From NCBI GenBank assembly GCA_021805485.1, contig JAJZFF010000383.1:1-7062 (forward strand): a stretch of DNA of 7,062 nucleotides, in the 5' to 3' direction. The notes under the pieces were generated by a model, which did not search any database, had not been told where the DNA came from, and saw nothing but the letters and a program-made list of their open reading frames with translations. The stretch is from Pseudomonadota bacterium. GTDB taxonomy: Bacteria; Pseudomonadota; Alphaproteobacteria; Acetobacterales; Acetobacteraceae. Position numbers and translations under genes: made by a program. The number at the start of each line of letters is the position of its first letter. Positions within the stretch are counted from its first letter, which is position 1. Below, in pieces: positions 1 to 5,542 of this stretch.

Positions 1-352
1 TCGGGCCGACCAGGATGCCGCCGATGCCGCCGAGCAGCGTGCCGGCGATGAGGGCGAGCGGCATCGAGGGAATGACATGGATGATGAACAGGCCGGTGCC
101 GTAGGCGCCGAGGCCGAAATAGGCCGCATGGCCGAAGGACAGGCCGCCGGTGTAGCCGAGCAGCAGGTTCAGCCCGGTCGCGGCCATCGCGTAGATCAGC
201 ACGCGCGAGGCGAGATCGGTGAAGCCGCCGACGGCCGGCAGCCAGATCGGCACGAACAGCAGGGCGAGCCAGATGATCGCCGCGGAGATCTCGCGTCCGC
301 CGATCGAGGGCGCGGGCCGCGTGGCCGGCTTGGTGTCGAGTGCAGTGCTCAT
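1..352 (-). CDS. livM: LivM-type inner-membrane permease of a HAAT ABC transporter (N-terminal part, cut by the window edge)
   Basis: The first 117 codons of a branched-chain amino acid-type ABC permease, running off the left edge. In this family it pairs with LivH to form the channel through which the binding protein delivers substrate. Translation from ATG at 352-350 begins MSTALDTKPATRPAP, a polar cytoplasmic N-terminus. Hydrophobic segments follow, around the reading AAIIWLALLFVPIWL and again after the family-typical stretch NLLLGYTGGLSFGHAAYFG (about residues 62-80), whose GxxGxxSxGHAxFxGxGAY pattern is a LivM hallmark. A further hydrophobic run follows near residue 98. The start ATG shares four bases (ATGA) with the livH stop, a normal sign of translational coupling. 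No separate promoter is visible. The family assignment is firm. The solute could be a branched-chain amino acid, urea, an amide or an aromatic acid, because all of these use the same permease fold. Confidence 0.9.
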   Translation of the reverse strand, partial: MSTALDTKPATRPAPSIGGREISAAIIWLALLFVPIWLPAVGGFTDLASRVLIYAMAATGLNLLLGYTGGLSFGHAAYFGLGAYGTGLFIIHVIPSMPLALIAGTLLGGIGGILVGP

Positions 353-1218
353 TCGAACAGACCTTCCTGGCCGAGCAGGCCGCGGGGGCGGATGACCAGG
401 ACCACCGCCATGATGACGTAGATGACGACTTCCTGCGCGACCGGATAGAAGGCCGCGGTGAGGCCGGAGGCCATGCCGATGATGAGCCCGCCGAGCACGC
501 TGCCCATCAGGCTGCCGACGCCACCGACGATGATGGCGACGAAGGCGGGCATGATCAGCGAATCACCGATCGTCGGCGACAGGCCGAGCTGGCCGGCGGC
601 GAGGATGCCGGCCACGCCGGCAAGGAAGATGCCGATGCCGAAATTCGCCGCGCGGAGGAAGAAGATGTTCACGCCGAGAGAGGAGATGGTTTCGAGATCG
701 GCATTGCCGGCGCGGATGCGGATGCCGATGCGGCTGAACCGCAGCACCGCGAACAGCGCGCCGGTGACCAGCACGGTGATCAGGATGACCACGATGCGGA
801 AGCCGGTGAGAAAGAACATCGAGGAGCTGAGCGGCGAGTTGAGGTAGTTCGGCAGGGCGAAGGGCTGCCCGATCGAGCCCCAGATGGTGCGGATCATGTC
901 CTGCATGATCATCGCGAGGCCGAAGGTCAGCAGCAGCGAGAACAGCGGATCGCGCCCGTAGAGCGGGCGGATCAGCACCCGTTCGGTCACGACGCCGACC
1001 ACCACCGCCAGCAGCGGAGCGACGATCAGCCCGCCCCAGAAGCCGATATAGGGTTCGAGGGTGAAGGCGAGATAGCCGCCGAGCGCCATGAAGGTGCCAT
1101 GGGCGAAATTGATGACGCCGTTCAGGCCGAGGATCAGCGACAGTCCCAGCGCCATGAGCGCATAGAAGATGCCGACCACCAACCCGTTGAAGGCGCTGTA
1201 GACAAGCAGAGTTTCCAC
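349..1218 (-). CDS. livH: LivH-type inner-membrane permease of a HAAT ABC transporter
   Basis: A 289-residue hydrophobic protein of the usual LivH length, one of the two membrane subunits of the importer. The N-terminus (NGLVVGIFYALMALGLSLI, then GVINFAHGTFMALGGYL, about residues 11-49) matches the family signature NGLxxGxxYALxALGLxLxxGxxxxxNxAHGxxxMxGAY. Residues near 166-183 (RIRAGNADLETISSLGVN) fit the cytoplasmic loop that contacts the ATPase. The end, VIRPRGLLGQ, is also typical. Several membrane segments are apparent by eye, about eight in all. The start is GTG at 1218-1216, with only a weak ribosome site (GAAG and TAAGA) upstream. I kept it because it places the first membrane segment about ten residues in, as in relatives. 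Expression probably depends on the upstream binding-protein transcript, crossing a 121-nt gap with strong hairpins. Family is certain; substrate is not. Confidence 0.95.
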   Translation of the reverse strand: METLLVYSAFNGLVVGIFYALMALGLSLILGLNGVINFAHGTFMALGGYLAFTLEPYIGFWGGLIVAPLLAVVVGVVTERVLIRPLYGRDPLFSLLLTFGLAMIMQDMIRTIWGSIGQPFALPNYLNSPLSSSMFFLTGFRIVVILITVLVTGALFAVLRFSRIGIRIRAGNADLETISSLGVNIFFLRAANFGIGIFLAGVAGILAAGQLGLSPTIGDSLIMPAFVAIIVGGVGSLMGSVLGGLIIGMASGLTAAFYPVAQEVVIYVIMAVVLVIRPRGLLGQEGLFE

Positions 1219-1237
1219 GGATCTTACTTCATATCTG

Positions 1238-1251
1238 GCGCCCGCGGGCGC
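1238..1251 (-). other. Perfect 14-bp GC palindrome just upstream of the livH ribosome site
   Basis: The bases GCGCCCGCGGGCGC read identically on both strands. In RNA they can form a 5-bp all-GC stem with a CGCG loop. The element ends about 20 nt before the livH GTG start and directly precedes its weak ribosome site. It could affect livH translation or help protect the upstream message. A palindrome of this kind may also arise by chance in such GC-rich sequence. Confidence 0.45.
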
Positions 1252-1288
1252 GGCTGGAGACGAGGTCGCGCGGCGGATGCGGCGAACG

Positions 1289-1312
1289 GGCCCACGGCTT
1301 TCGCCGTGGACC
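1289..1312 (-). other. Strong intercistronic hairpin with GAAA tetraloop between binding-protein gene and livH
   Basis: On the minus-strand RNA, ten consecutive pairs form: 1312-1310 with 1289-1291 (including one U-G wobble), and 1309-1303 (CCACGGC) with 1298-1292 (GCCGTGG). The loop is GAAA, a GNRA tetraloop known for high stability. It lies 28 nt after the binding-protein stop. No U-run follows, so it is not a classical intrinsic terminator. Hairpins at this position in binding-protein transporter operons (malE-malF is the known example) slow 3' decay and raise binding-protein message over permease message. That role is inferred here. The 12-bp palindrome TGGACCGGTCCA at 1307-1318 shares its bases and could pair alternatively. 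Confidence 0.65.
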
Positions 1313-1339
1313 GGTCCAGTCCGCCACGCGGGCGGGGCT

Positions 1340-2602
1340 TCAGCTCGGGTACGTCATCTTGCAGCCAGCGGCCTCCGGCGACAGGGCGATCTTCTCGCTC
1401 GGCACCACTTCGGCCACCTTGAACAGGTTCGGGTAGCTCGCGTCCTTGGGGACGTAGCCGGGGAACATGTTCGCCATCATCTGATGGTCCCCGGCGCGGT
1501 AGTAAACCTTGCCCGGCTGCAGTGCCACATCCGGCGGCAGTTCCATGCCCTCGAGGGCCTTCACCACCTTCAGCGAGTCGAGCGACTTGGCATTGTTCGC
1601 GGCCATCGCGATGGCGTGGGCGGTGGCATAGCCGAACCAGGTTCGCGCCGTCGGCACCTTGCCGCCGGTGCGCTTCTTCACCGCCGTCACGAAATCGGCG
1701 ACATGCGGAACGCCGGGCTGGTTCCAGTACCACTCGAAGGTCCACCAGCCGAGGAGAGCGGCCTTCGGCAGCGCCTGGAGCACTTCCATTTCCTGCAGCG
1801 CGCCGGCGATCGCCATCTGCTTGTCGAGGCCGAACTGCACGGCCTGCTTCAGCAGGTTCACGAGGTCGTCGCCCGCCTGCAGGCAGATCAGCACGTCCGG
1901 CTTCGCGGCGCGGGCGCGGATCAGGTAGGAGGAGAAGTCGGTGGTGCCCAGCGGCGCGAGCGCGTGGCCCGCGGCCTGGCCGCCCGCCTTCTTCAGCTGG
2001 ATCATGTAGTCCTTGTAGAGGGCGTGACCGAAGGCATAGTCGGGCACGATGAAGAACCACTTCTTGCCGAACTTCTTGAAGAGCGTCTCGAAGTCGCCGG
2101 CGGTGAGCATCCAGGTGGTCGAGCAGGTGCGGAACGTGGTCCAGTGGCACTTGCTGCCGGTCACGTCATCCGCGTGGCCGCCGGTGTCGACGAACAGCAT
2201 CTCGTGCTGAAGGGCGAACTGGCTGAGCGATTCGGACGCGGCCGAATTCACCGTGCCCATCAGGAAGTTCACCTTGTCCTCGGCGACGAGCTTCTGCGCC
2301 TTGCTGACGGCAGGCCCGGGCAGGCTGTTGTCGTCCTCGACGAGAAGCTGGACGGGCCGGCCGAGAATGCCGCCCTTCTTGTTGATCTCGTCGACCGCCA
2401 TGGTGGCGCCGATGATCTCGTTGTGACCCGCAGGCGCGTAGACGCCGGTGCGCGGGTCGATCATGCCGATCTTGACCGGCGTTTCGCTGGCGCCCCAGCT
2501 GACTTGCGGGAGGACAAGGCTGGACACGCCGGCGGCGGCGCCAGCCTTCAGCAGCCCGCGACGCTTGAACGATGCAGAGTTCTCGAAATCCATTTGGATC
2601 AT
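1340..2602 (-). CDS. Periplasmic substrate-binding protein of a HAAT ABC transporter, with twin-arginine-like signal
   Basis: A 420-residue receptor of the LivK/Peripla_BP_5-6 class that captures a solute in the periplasm and hands it to LivHM. Residues 12-19 (FKRRGLLK), followed by an Ala/Gly-rich hydrophobic stretch to about residue 32, look like a twin-arginine export signal, with cleavage probably near residues 37-39. The mature protein starts VKIGMIDPRTGVYAPAG (family: IGxxxPLTGxxAxxG), then AVDEINKKGGILGRPVQLLVEDD (70-91), both diagnostic. The second lobe contains FFIVPDYAFGHAL (183-195) and GTTDFSSYL (219-227). Four cysteines (152, 160, 240, 414) and an aromatic run at 286-293 (WWTFEWYW) are notable. 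I chose ATG 2602 because GGAAGGGG lies just upstream. ATG 2593 is an alternative, whereas GTG 2680 would bury the signal. Its gene comes first in the operon. Substrate is unknown: branched-chain amino acids, amides and aromatic acids are all possible. Confidence 0.9.
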   Translation of the reverse strand: MIQMDFENSASFKRRGLLKAGAAAGVSSLVLPQVSWGASETPVKIGMIDPRTGVYAPAGHNEIIGATMAVDEINKKGGILGRPVQLLVEDDNSLPGPAVSKAQKLVAEDKVNFLMGTVNSAASESLSQFALQHEMLFVDTGGHADDVTGSKCHWTTFRTCSTTWMLTAGDFETLFKKFGKKWFFIVPDYAFGHALYKDYMIQLKKAGGQAAGHALAPLGTTDFSSYLIRARAAKPDVLICLQAGDDLVNLLKQAVQFGLDKQMAIAGALQEMEVLQALPKAALLGWWTFEWYWNQPGVPHVADFVTAVKKRTGGKVPTARTWFGYATAHAIAMAANNAKSLDSLKVVKALEGMELPPDVALQPGKVYYRAGDHQMMANMFPGYVPKDASYPNLFKVAEVVPSEKIALSPEAAGCKMTYPS

Positions 2603-2612
2603 TTCCCCTTCC
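2603..2612 (-). promoter_or_regulatory. Ribosome binding site deciding the binding-protein start
   Basis: The minus-strand sequence GGAAGGGGAA directly precedes ATG 2602. AAGG ends 4 nt before that ATG and 13 nt before the in-frame ATG at 2593. The first spacing is slightly short and the second is long, so 2602 is preferred but not certain. Both choices leave the twin-arginine motif intact. Confidence 0.6.
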
Positions 2613-2703
2613 GTACTTGTGGCCGCTTCACACGACGCATTCGGCCCAGCGATCAGGCGCGGTCCGCATTCTACTAACACGAGGGTCTTACGGTGTGCTG
2701 ACC

Positions 2704-2745
2704 CCGGTTATATCGTGGCAACCGCACGTCACATTCCGGTTTTAT
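2704..2745. repeat. Pair of 10-bp direct repeats 32 bp apart in the transporter control region
   Basis: CCGGTTATAT at 2704-2713 and CCGGTTTTAT at 2736-2745 match at nine of ten positions. On the coding strand they read ATATAACCGG and ATAAAACCGG, and each contains a -10-like hexamer. The 32-bp offset is about three helical turns. They could be tandem promoters from a local duplication, or two binding sites on the same helix face. The downstream copy also lies in a small inverted repeat (CGGTT 2705-2709, AACCG 2720-2724). Confidence 0.5.
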
Positions 2746-2766
2746 CCTGCATACCTGATCTGTCAA
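2739..2766 (-). promoter_or_regulatory. Candidate sigma70-type promoter of the transporter operon
   Basis: On the minus strand a perfect -35 hexamer TTGACA (2766-2761) is followed after 16 nt by TAAAAC (2744-2739), four of six matches to TATAAT. Transcription would begin near 2730 and leave a leader of about 130 nt before ATG 2602. It sits just after the trmB stop, in a gap that is AT-rich for this genome, where the transporter promoter is expected. A second -10-like element, TATAAC (2712-2707), lies 32 nt downstream but lacks a good -35 box. Confidence 0.6.
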
Positions 2767-2799
2767 CAGCCCGGAGGTCGTAAAACGTCGAATTGACAG
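2760..2799. repeat. Inverted repeat CTGTCAA/TTGACAG overlapping the -35 box
   Basis: CTGTCAA at 2760-2766 and TTGACAG at 2793-2799 are perfect 7-bp inverted arms separated by 26 nt, with centres 33 bp apart. The left arm contains the -35 hexamer of the candidate transporter promoter. The right arm lies 2-8 nt beyond the trmB stop codon. An operator for a dimeric or looping regulator would fit. There is no U-run, so trmB termination is not evident here. Confidence 0.45.
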
Positions 2800-2800
2800 G

Positions 2801-3505
2801 CTATTTTACAACAAATGTCCAGTAGTGCGGCTGGCGCCCTGCCTTGATGGCCTTGGCTTCATATCGGGTCGGCGGCCAGTCCGGGGGGCGAATTCCGGAT
2901 TTACTTAACAAAAAAAATGCCTCTGCGTTAGAAAATACTTCCTCAACCCATTGTTGATAGGTCGGGTCGTCGCTGGCGATCCGCCACAGCCCGCCCGGCC
3001 GGAGCACGCGAGCGACCTCGGCGAGGATCGCCGGATGGACGAACCGTCGCTTCGCGTGGCGCGCCTTCGGCCAGGGATCGGGGAACATCAGGAACAGGCG
3101 CGAGACCGATCCCGCCGGCAGGGTGCGCAGCAGGGCGCGGGCGTCGTCGTCGTGCACGCGCAGGTTGGGCGGGATTGTCGGCTCGACACCCTCGGGGGCG
3201 AGGCGCGAGAGCAGCGAGGCGATGCAGTTGACGAACACCTCGCAGGCGACGAGGCCGATTTCGGGATTGGCCGCGGCGATCGCCTCGGCATGCTCGAACC
3301 CGCCGGCGCCGACCTCGAGCCAGAGTTCCTTCGGCGCGATGGCGAAGTTCCGCTCCGGCCAGCGCAGACGCGGCAGCAACGTCTCGATCAGCTCCTCCTG
3401 GCGGGCCCGCAGCGCGTGGCCGCGGGCGCGGCCATAGAGCCGGTCGGGCGGCGGCTTCAGCGCCTTGCCGCCCGCCGTCTCCTCAACCGTCTCCTCAGCG
3501 GCCAA
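2801..3505 (-). CDS. trmB: tRNA (guanine-N7-)-methyltransferase
   Basis: A 234-residue enzyme that transfers a methyl group from S-adenosylmethionine to N7 of guanosine 46 in the tRNA variable loop (cytoplasmic). Residues 24-36 ([13 protein letters not shown]) match the alphaproteobacterial N-terminal motif. [13 protein letters not shown] (61-73) is the SAM-binding loop. [15 protein letters not shown] (141-155) is the family signature. [10 protein letters not shown] (171-180) and the C-terminal [16 protein letters not shown] (213-228) complete it. No ATG or GTG suits the start. TTG at 3505-3503 has GAAGG six bases upstream and gives an 11-nt overlap with metK, implying translational coupling to the gene that makes its cofactor. 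Residues 4-11 (EETVEETA) come from a 12-bp tandem duplication. Codons for residues 188-205 are unusually AT-rich, including eight T in a row, but the frame stays open and the C-terminus is normal. Confidence 0.95.
   Translation of the reverse strand: MAAEETVEETAGGKALKPPPDRLYGRARGHALRARQEELIETLLPRLRWPERNFAIAPKELWLEVGAGGFEHAEAIAAANPEIGLVACEVFVNCIASLLSRLAPEGVEPTIPPNLRVHDDDARALLRTLPAGSVSRLFLMFPDPWPKARHAKRRFVHPAILAEVARVLRPGGLWRIASDDPTYQQWVEEVFSNAEAFFLLSKSGIRPPDWPPTRYEAKAIKAGRQPHYWTFVVK
2891..2944 (-). other. AT-rich patch with T8 run inside trmB
   Basis: Eighteen consecutive codons (trmB residues 188-205, [18 protein letters not shown]) have G or C at only five third positions, while the preceding 18 codons have it at 14. 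Rare-looking codons such as TTA, GTA, TTT and AGT cluster here, and the coding strand contains eight T in a row (2917-2910). The patch is visible directly. Its cause is unknown. Confidence 0.7.
3475..3497. repeat. 12-bp tandem duplication spanning the metK stop and trmB start region
   Basis: CCGTCTCCTCA occurs at 3475-3485 and again at 3487-3497, giving a period of 12 bases. On the coding strand the repeated core is TGAGGAGACGG, and the first TGA is the metK stop codon. The duplication adds four residues to TrmB (EETV, EETA) without changing frame. It repeats a GAGGAG stretch that resembles a ribosome site but has no start codon suitably placed after it. Confidence 0.7.
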
Positions 3506-4682
3506 ACGCGGCCTTCAGCGCCGGCGCGAGGTCGGTCTTCTCCCAGGTGAAGGTGCCCAGCCGGTCGTCCGGCTCGCGGCCGAAATGGCCGTAGGCGGAG
3601 GTCGGCACGTAGATCGGCCGGTTGAGGTGCAGATGCTCGCGGATGCCGCGCGGGGTGAGGTTCACCAGTTCGCGCAGCACGGTTTCGAGCCTGGCGTGAT
3701 CGACGTCCCGCTCGGTGCCGTGCATGTCGACATAGACCGAAAGCGGGTGCGACACGCCGATCGCGTAGCTGACCTGGATGGTGCAGCGGGTGGCGAGGCC
3801 GGCGGCGACCACGTTCTTCGCGAGGTAGCGGCACATGTAGGCGGCGGAACGGTCGACCTTGGTCGGGTCCTTGCCGGAGAAGGCGCCGCCGCCATGCGGG
3901 GCCGCGCCGCCATAGGTGTCGACGATGATCTTGCGCCCGGTCAGGCCGCAATCGCCGTCCGGCCCGCCGATGACGAACTTGCCGGTCGGGTTCACGTAAA
4001 ACTGATCGTCCGGGCACATCCAGCCCTCGGGCAGCAGCTCGGTGATGAGCGGGCGGAGCATCGCCTTGATATCGTCCTGCCCCATCCCGTCCTCGTGCTG
4101 GGTCGAGACCACGATGGATGTGGTGCCGACCGGCTTGCCGTCGGCATAGCGCAGGGTGACCTGGCTTTTCGCGTCCGGCAGCAGGCCGGCGGCGCGGGCA
4201 TCGCCGATCTTGCGCAGCTCGGTCATGCGGCGGAGGATCAGATGGGCATAATAGATCGGCGCCGGCATCAGCGCGTCGGTCTCGGAGCAGGCGTAGCCGA
4301 ACATGATGCCCTGGTCGCCCGCGCCCTCGTCCTTGTTGCCGGCGGCATCGACGCCGACGGCGATATCGGCCGACTGCTCGTGCAGCAGCACGTCGATCTT
4401 CGCGTCGCGCCAGGAGAAGCCGTCCTGCTCGTAGCCGATGTCATGCACGGCGAGACGGGCGAGATGGGCGAGATATTCGCGGGTGATGGTCGAGGGACCG
4501 CGGGTTTCGCCGGCGAGCACGATGCGGTTGGTCGTCACCAGCGTTTCGCAGGCAACGCGCGCATAGGGATCGGCCGCCAGGAAGGCGTCGAGCACCGTGT
4601 CCGAAATCCGGTCGGCAACCTTGTCGGGGTGGCCCTCGGAGACGGATTCCGAGGTGAACAGGTAGTCACCTTTGTCGCGCAT
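3495..4682 (-). CDS. metK: S-adenosylmethionine synthase (methionine adenosyltransferase)
   Basis: A 395-residue cytoplasmic enzyme making S-adenosylmethionine from methionine and ATP, the methyl donor for nearly all methylation including that by TrmB encoded next. Length is normal for the bacterial family. The N-terminus has [14 protein letters not shown] (8-21) with the ATP-binding GHPDK. The hallmark [12 protein letters not shown] (120-131) and the glycine-rich P-loop-like GGGAFSGKD followed by KVDRSAAY (264-282) are intact, so the enzyme should be active. The ATG at 4682-4680 has a strong ribosome site, GAGGAG, six bases upstream, and [11 protein letters not shown] sits at the expected distance. 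It follows dapB after a 120-nt gap and overlaps trmB by 11 nt. No SAM riboswitch pattern was recognised in the leader. Confidence 0.98.
   Translation of the reverse strand: MRDKGDYLFTSESVSEGHPDKVADRISDTVLDAFLAADPYARVACETLVTTNRIVLAGETRGPSTITREYLAHLARLAVHDIGYEQDGFSWRDAKIDVLLHEQSADIAVGVDAAGNKDEGAGDQGIMFGYACSETDALMPAPIYYAHLILRRMTELRKIGDARAAGLLPDAKSQVTLRYADGKPVGTTSIVVSTQHEDGMGQDDIKAMLRPLITELLPEGWMCPDDQFYVNPTGKFVIGGPDGDCGLTGRKIIVDTYGGAAPHGGGAFSGKDPTKVDRSAAYMCRYLAKNVVAAGLATRCTIQVSYAIGVSHPLSVYVDMHGTERDVDHARLETVLRELVNLTPRGIREHLHLNRPIYVPTSAYGHFGREPDDRLGTFTWEKTDLAPALKAAFGR
3512..3516 (-). promoter_or_regulatory. Ribosome site supporting the TTG start of trmB
   Basis: GAAGG on the minus strand lies inside the metK 3' end, six bases before TTG 3505-3503. 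The spacing is good. No ATG or GTG occurs in frame before the conserved trmB N-terminal motif, so this site decides the start. Confidence 0.6.
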
Positions 4683-4756
4683 GGATTTCTCCTCTTGTCG
4701 CGAGACGTCGTGCCCGGGCCGGGCGGCGGCGCCGGCCGAATGCCGGAGCGAGCCGG

Positions 4757-4785
4757 GGCATGGCGCAATCGCGCCCGGGGGTCAA
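4757..4785 (-). promoter_or_regulatory. Weak candidate promoter of metK
   Basis: In the dapB-metK gap, TTGACC (4785-4780, five of six -35 matches) lies 17 nt upstream of CATGCC (4762-4757), a poor -10 box. The spacer contains a small hairpin, GGCGC-GATT-GCGCC (4775-4762), that could be an operator or chance. If used, the leader would be about 70 nt. Read-through from dapB is the alternative. Confidence 0.3.
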
Positions 4786-4802
4786 GACAAGGGGCGGCGC
4801 GG

Positions 4803-5540
4803 CTACAGGCCGAGCAGGTCGCGCATGCCGTAGCGCCCGGGCGCGCGGCCGGCCAGCCACAGCGCGGCGCGGACCGCCCCTTCGGCGAAAATCCGCCGGT
4901 CGAGCGCGTGATGGGTGAGCGTGATCTGCTCGACGGCGCTGGTGAAGATGGCGCTGTGGCTGCCGACGATCTGCCCGCCGCGCAGGGCGGCGAAGCCGAT
5001 GGCGCCGGTCTCGCGCTTGCCGGTATGGCCATCGCGCCCGGAGTCCTTCACCGCCGCAAGGTCGACGCCCCTGCCCCGCGCCACCGCGGCACCTATCGCC
5101 AGCGCCGTGCCGGAGGGCGCGTCGATCTTCTGGCGGTGGTGCATTTCCAGGATTTCGGCGTCGTGGGTTTCGGCGGCGAGCGTGGCGCCGAGGCGCTCGG
5201 CCAGCGCGATCACGAGATTCACGCCCGGCGCGAAATTCGCCGCCTGAAAGACCGGAATCCGCGCGGCCGCATCGGCGATGTCGGCCTCGGCGGCCGGATC
5301 GAACCCGGTGGTGCCGAGCACCCAGGGCGTGCCGGCGGCGGCGAGGATGCCGGCATGGCGGCTGACCGTGGCGGCCAGGGTGAAGTCGATCACCACGTCG
5401 CTGTCGCGCGCGAGGGCGGCGATGTCACCATCGCGGCCGATGCCGCCGGCGAGCGTGGCACCGGCCAGCGGCACCGCCTCGGCCAGCAGCCTGCCCATCC
5501 GGCCGGTGATGCCGGCAATACCGATCCGGGTCGCCTCCAT
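4803..5540 (-). CDS. dapB: 4-hydroxy-tetrahydrodipicolinate reductase
   Basis: A 245-residue cytoplasmic enzyme that reduces 4-hydroxy-tetrahydrodipicolinate with NAD(P)H in the diaminopimelate route to lysine and peptidoglycan. The nucleotide-binding loop is GIAGITGRMG (7-16). VVIDFT (49-54) and VLGTTGF (74-80) line the cofactor site. NFAPGVNL (102-109) and the catalytic EMHHRQKIDAPSGTA (132-146) are intact, with the HH pair and lysine 138. The C-terminus FAEGAVRAALWLAGRAPGRYGMRDLLGL is typical. It is shorter than the E. coli enzyme (273), mainly between the first glycine loop and VVIDFT. GSHSAIF (193-199) replaces the commoner GEHT pattern. ATG 5540 has GGGA seven bases upstream and lies 2 nt after the ETF-QO stop. 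An in-frame GTG at 5546 would add two residues. Same frame stays open farther upstream, but that is antisense-free overlap with ETF-QO, not protein-like. Confidence 0.97.
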   Translation of the reverse strand: MEATRIGIAGITGRMGRLLAEAVPLAGATLAGGIGRDGDIAALARDSDVVIDFTLAATVSRHAGILAAAGTPWVLGTTGFDPAAEADIADAAARIPVFQAANFAPGVNLVIALAERLGATLAAETHDAEILEMHHRQKIDAPSGTALAIGAAVARGRGVDLAAVKDSGRDGHTGKRETGAIGFAALRGGQIVGSHSAIFTSAVEQITLTHHALDRRIFAEGAVRAALWLAGRAPGRYGMRDLLGL

Positions 5541-5542
5541 GC

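Noticed and set aside
340..1422. A 360-codon plus-strand frame opposite livH
   Set aside because: It is antisense to a clear permease. The translation is a charged His/Asp/Glu/Arg-rich string with no hydrophobic core, typical of the reverse of a membrane-protein gene.
1224..2150. A 308-codon minus-strand frame overlapping the binding-protein gene
   Set aside because: It is out of frame with the well-supported binding protein and is Arg/Ala/Gly-rich with no family resemblance.
2603..2680. An N-terminal extension of the binding protein from GTG at 2680
   Set aside because: It would place 26 residues ahead of the export signal, and there is no good ribosome site before that GTG. ATG 2602 has GGAAGGGG just upstream.
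2733..2754. A short leader peptide frame (ATG CAG GAT AAA ACC GGA ATG TGA) upstream of the transporter
   Set aside because: It has only seven codons, lacks a convincing ribosome site and overlaps the candidate -10 box.
2760..2800. An intrinsic terminator after trmB
   Set aside because: The inverted arms are 26 nt apart and no T-run follows on the coding strand, so an operator is the better reading.
4683..4802. A SAM or SAH riboswitch in the metK leader
   Set aside because: I looked for the pseudoknot pattern of SAM-II and the SAH element and found neither. Only GC-rich inverted repeats are present. A covariance-model search would settle it.
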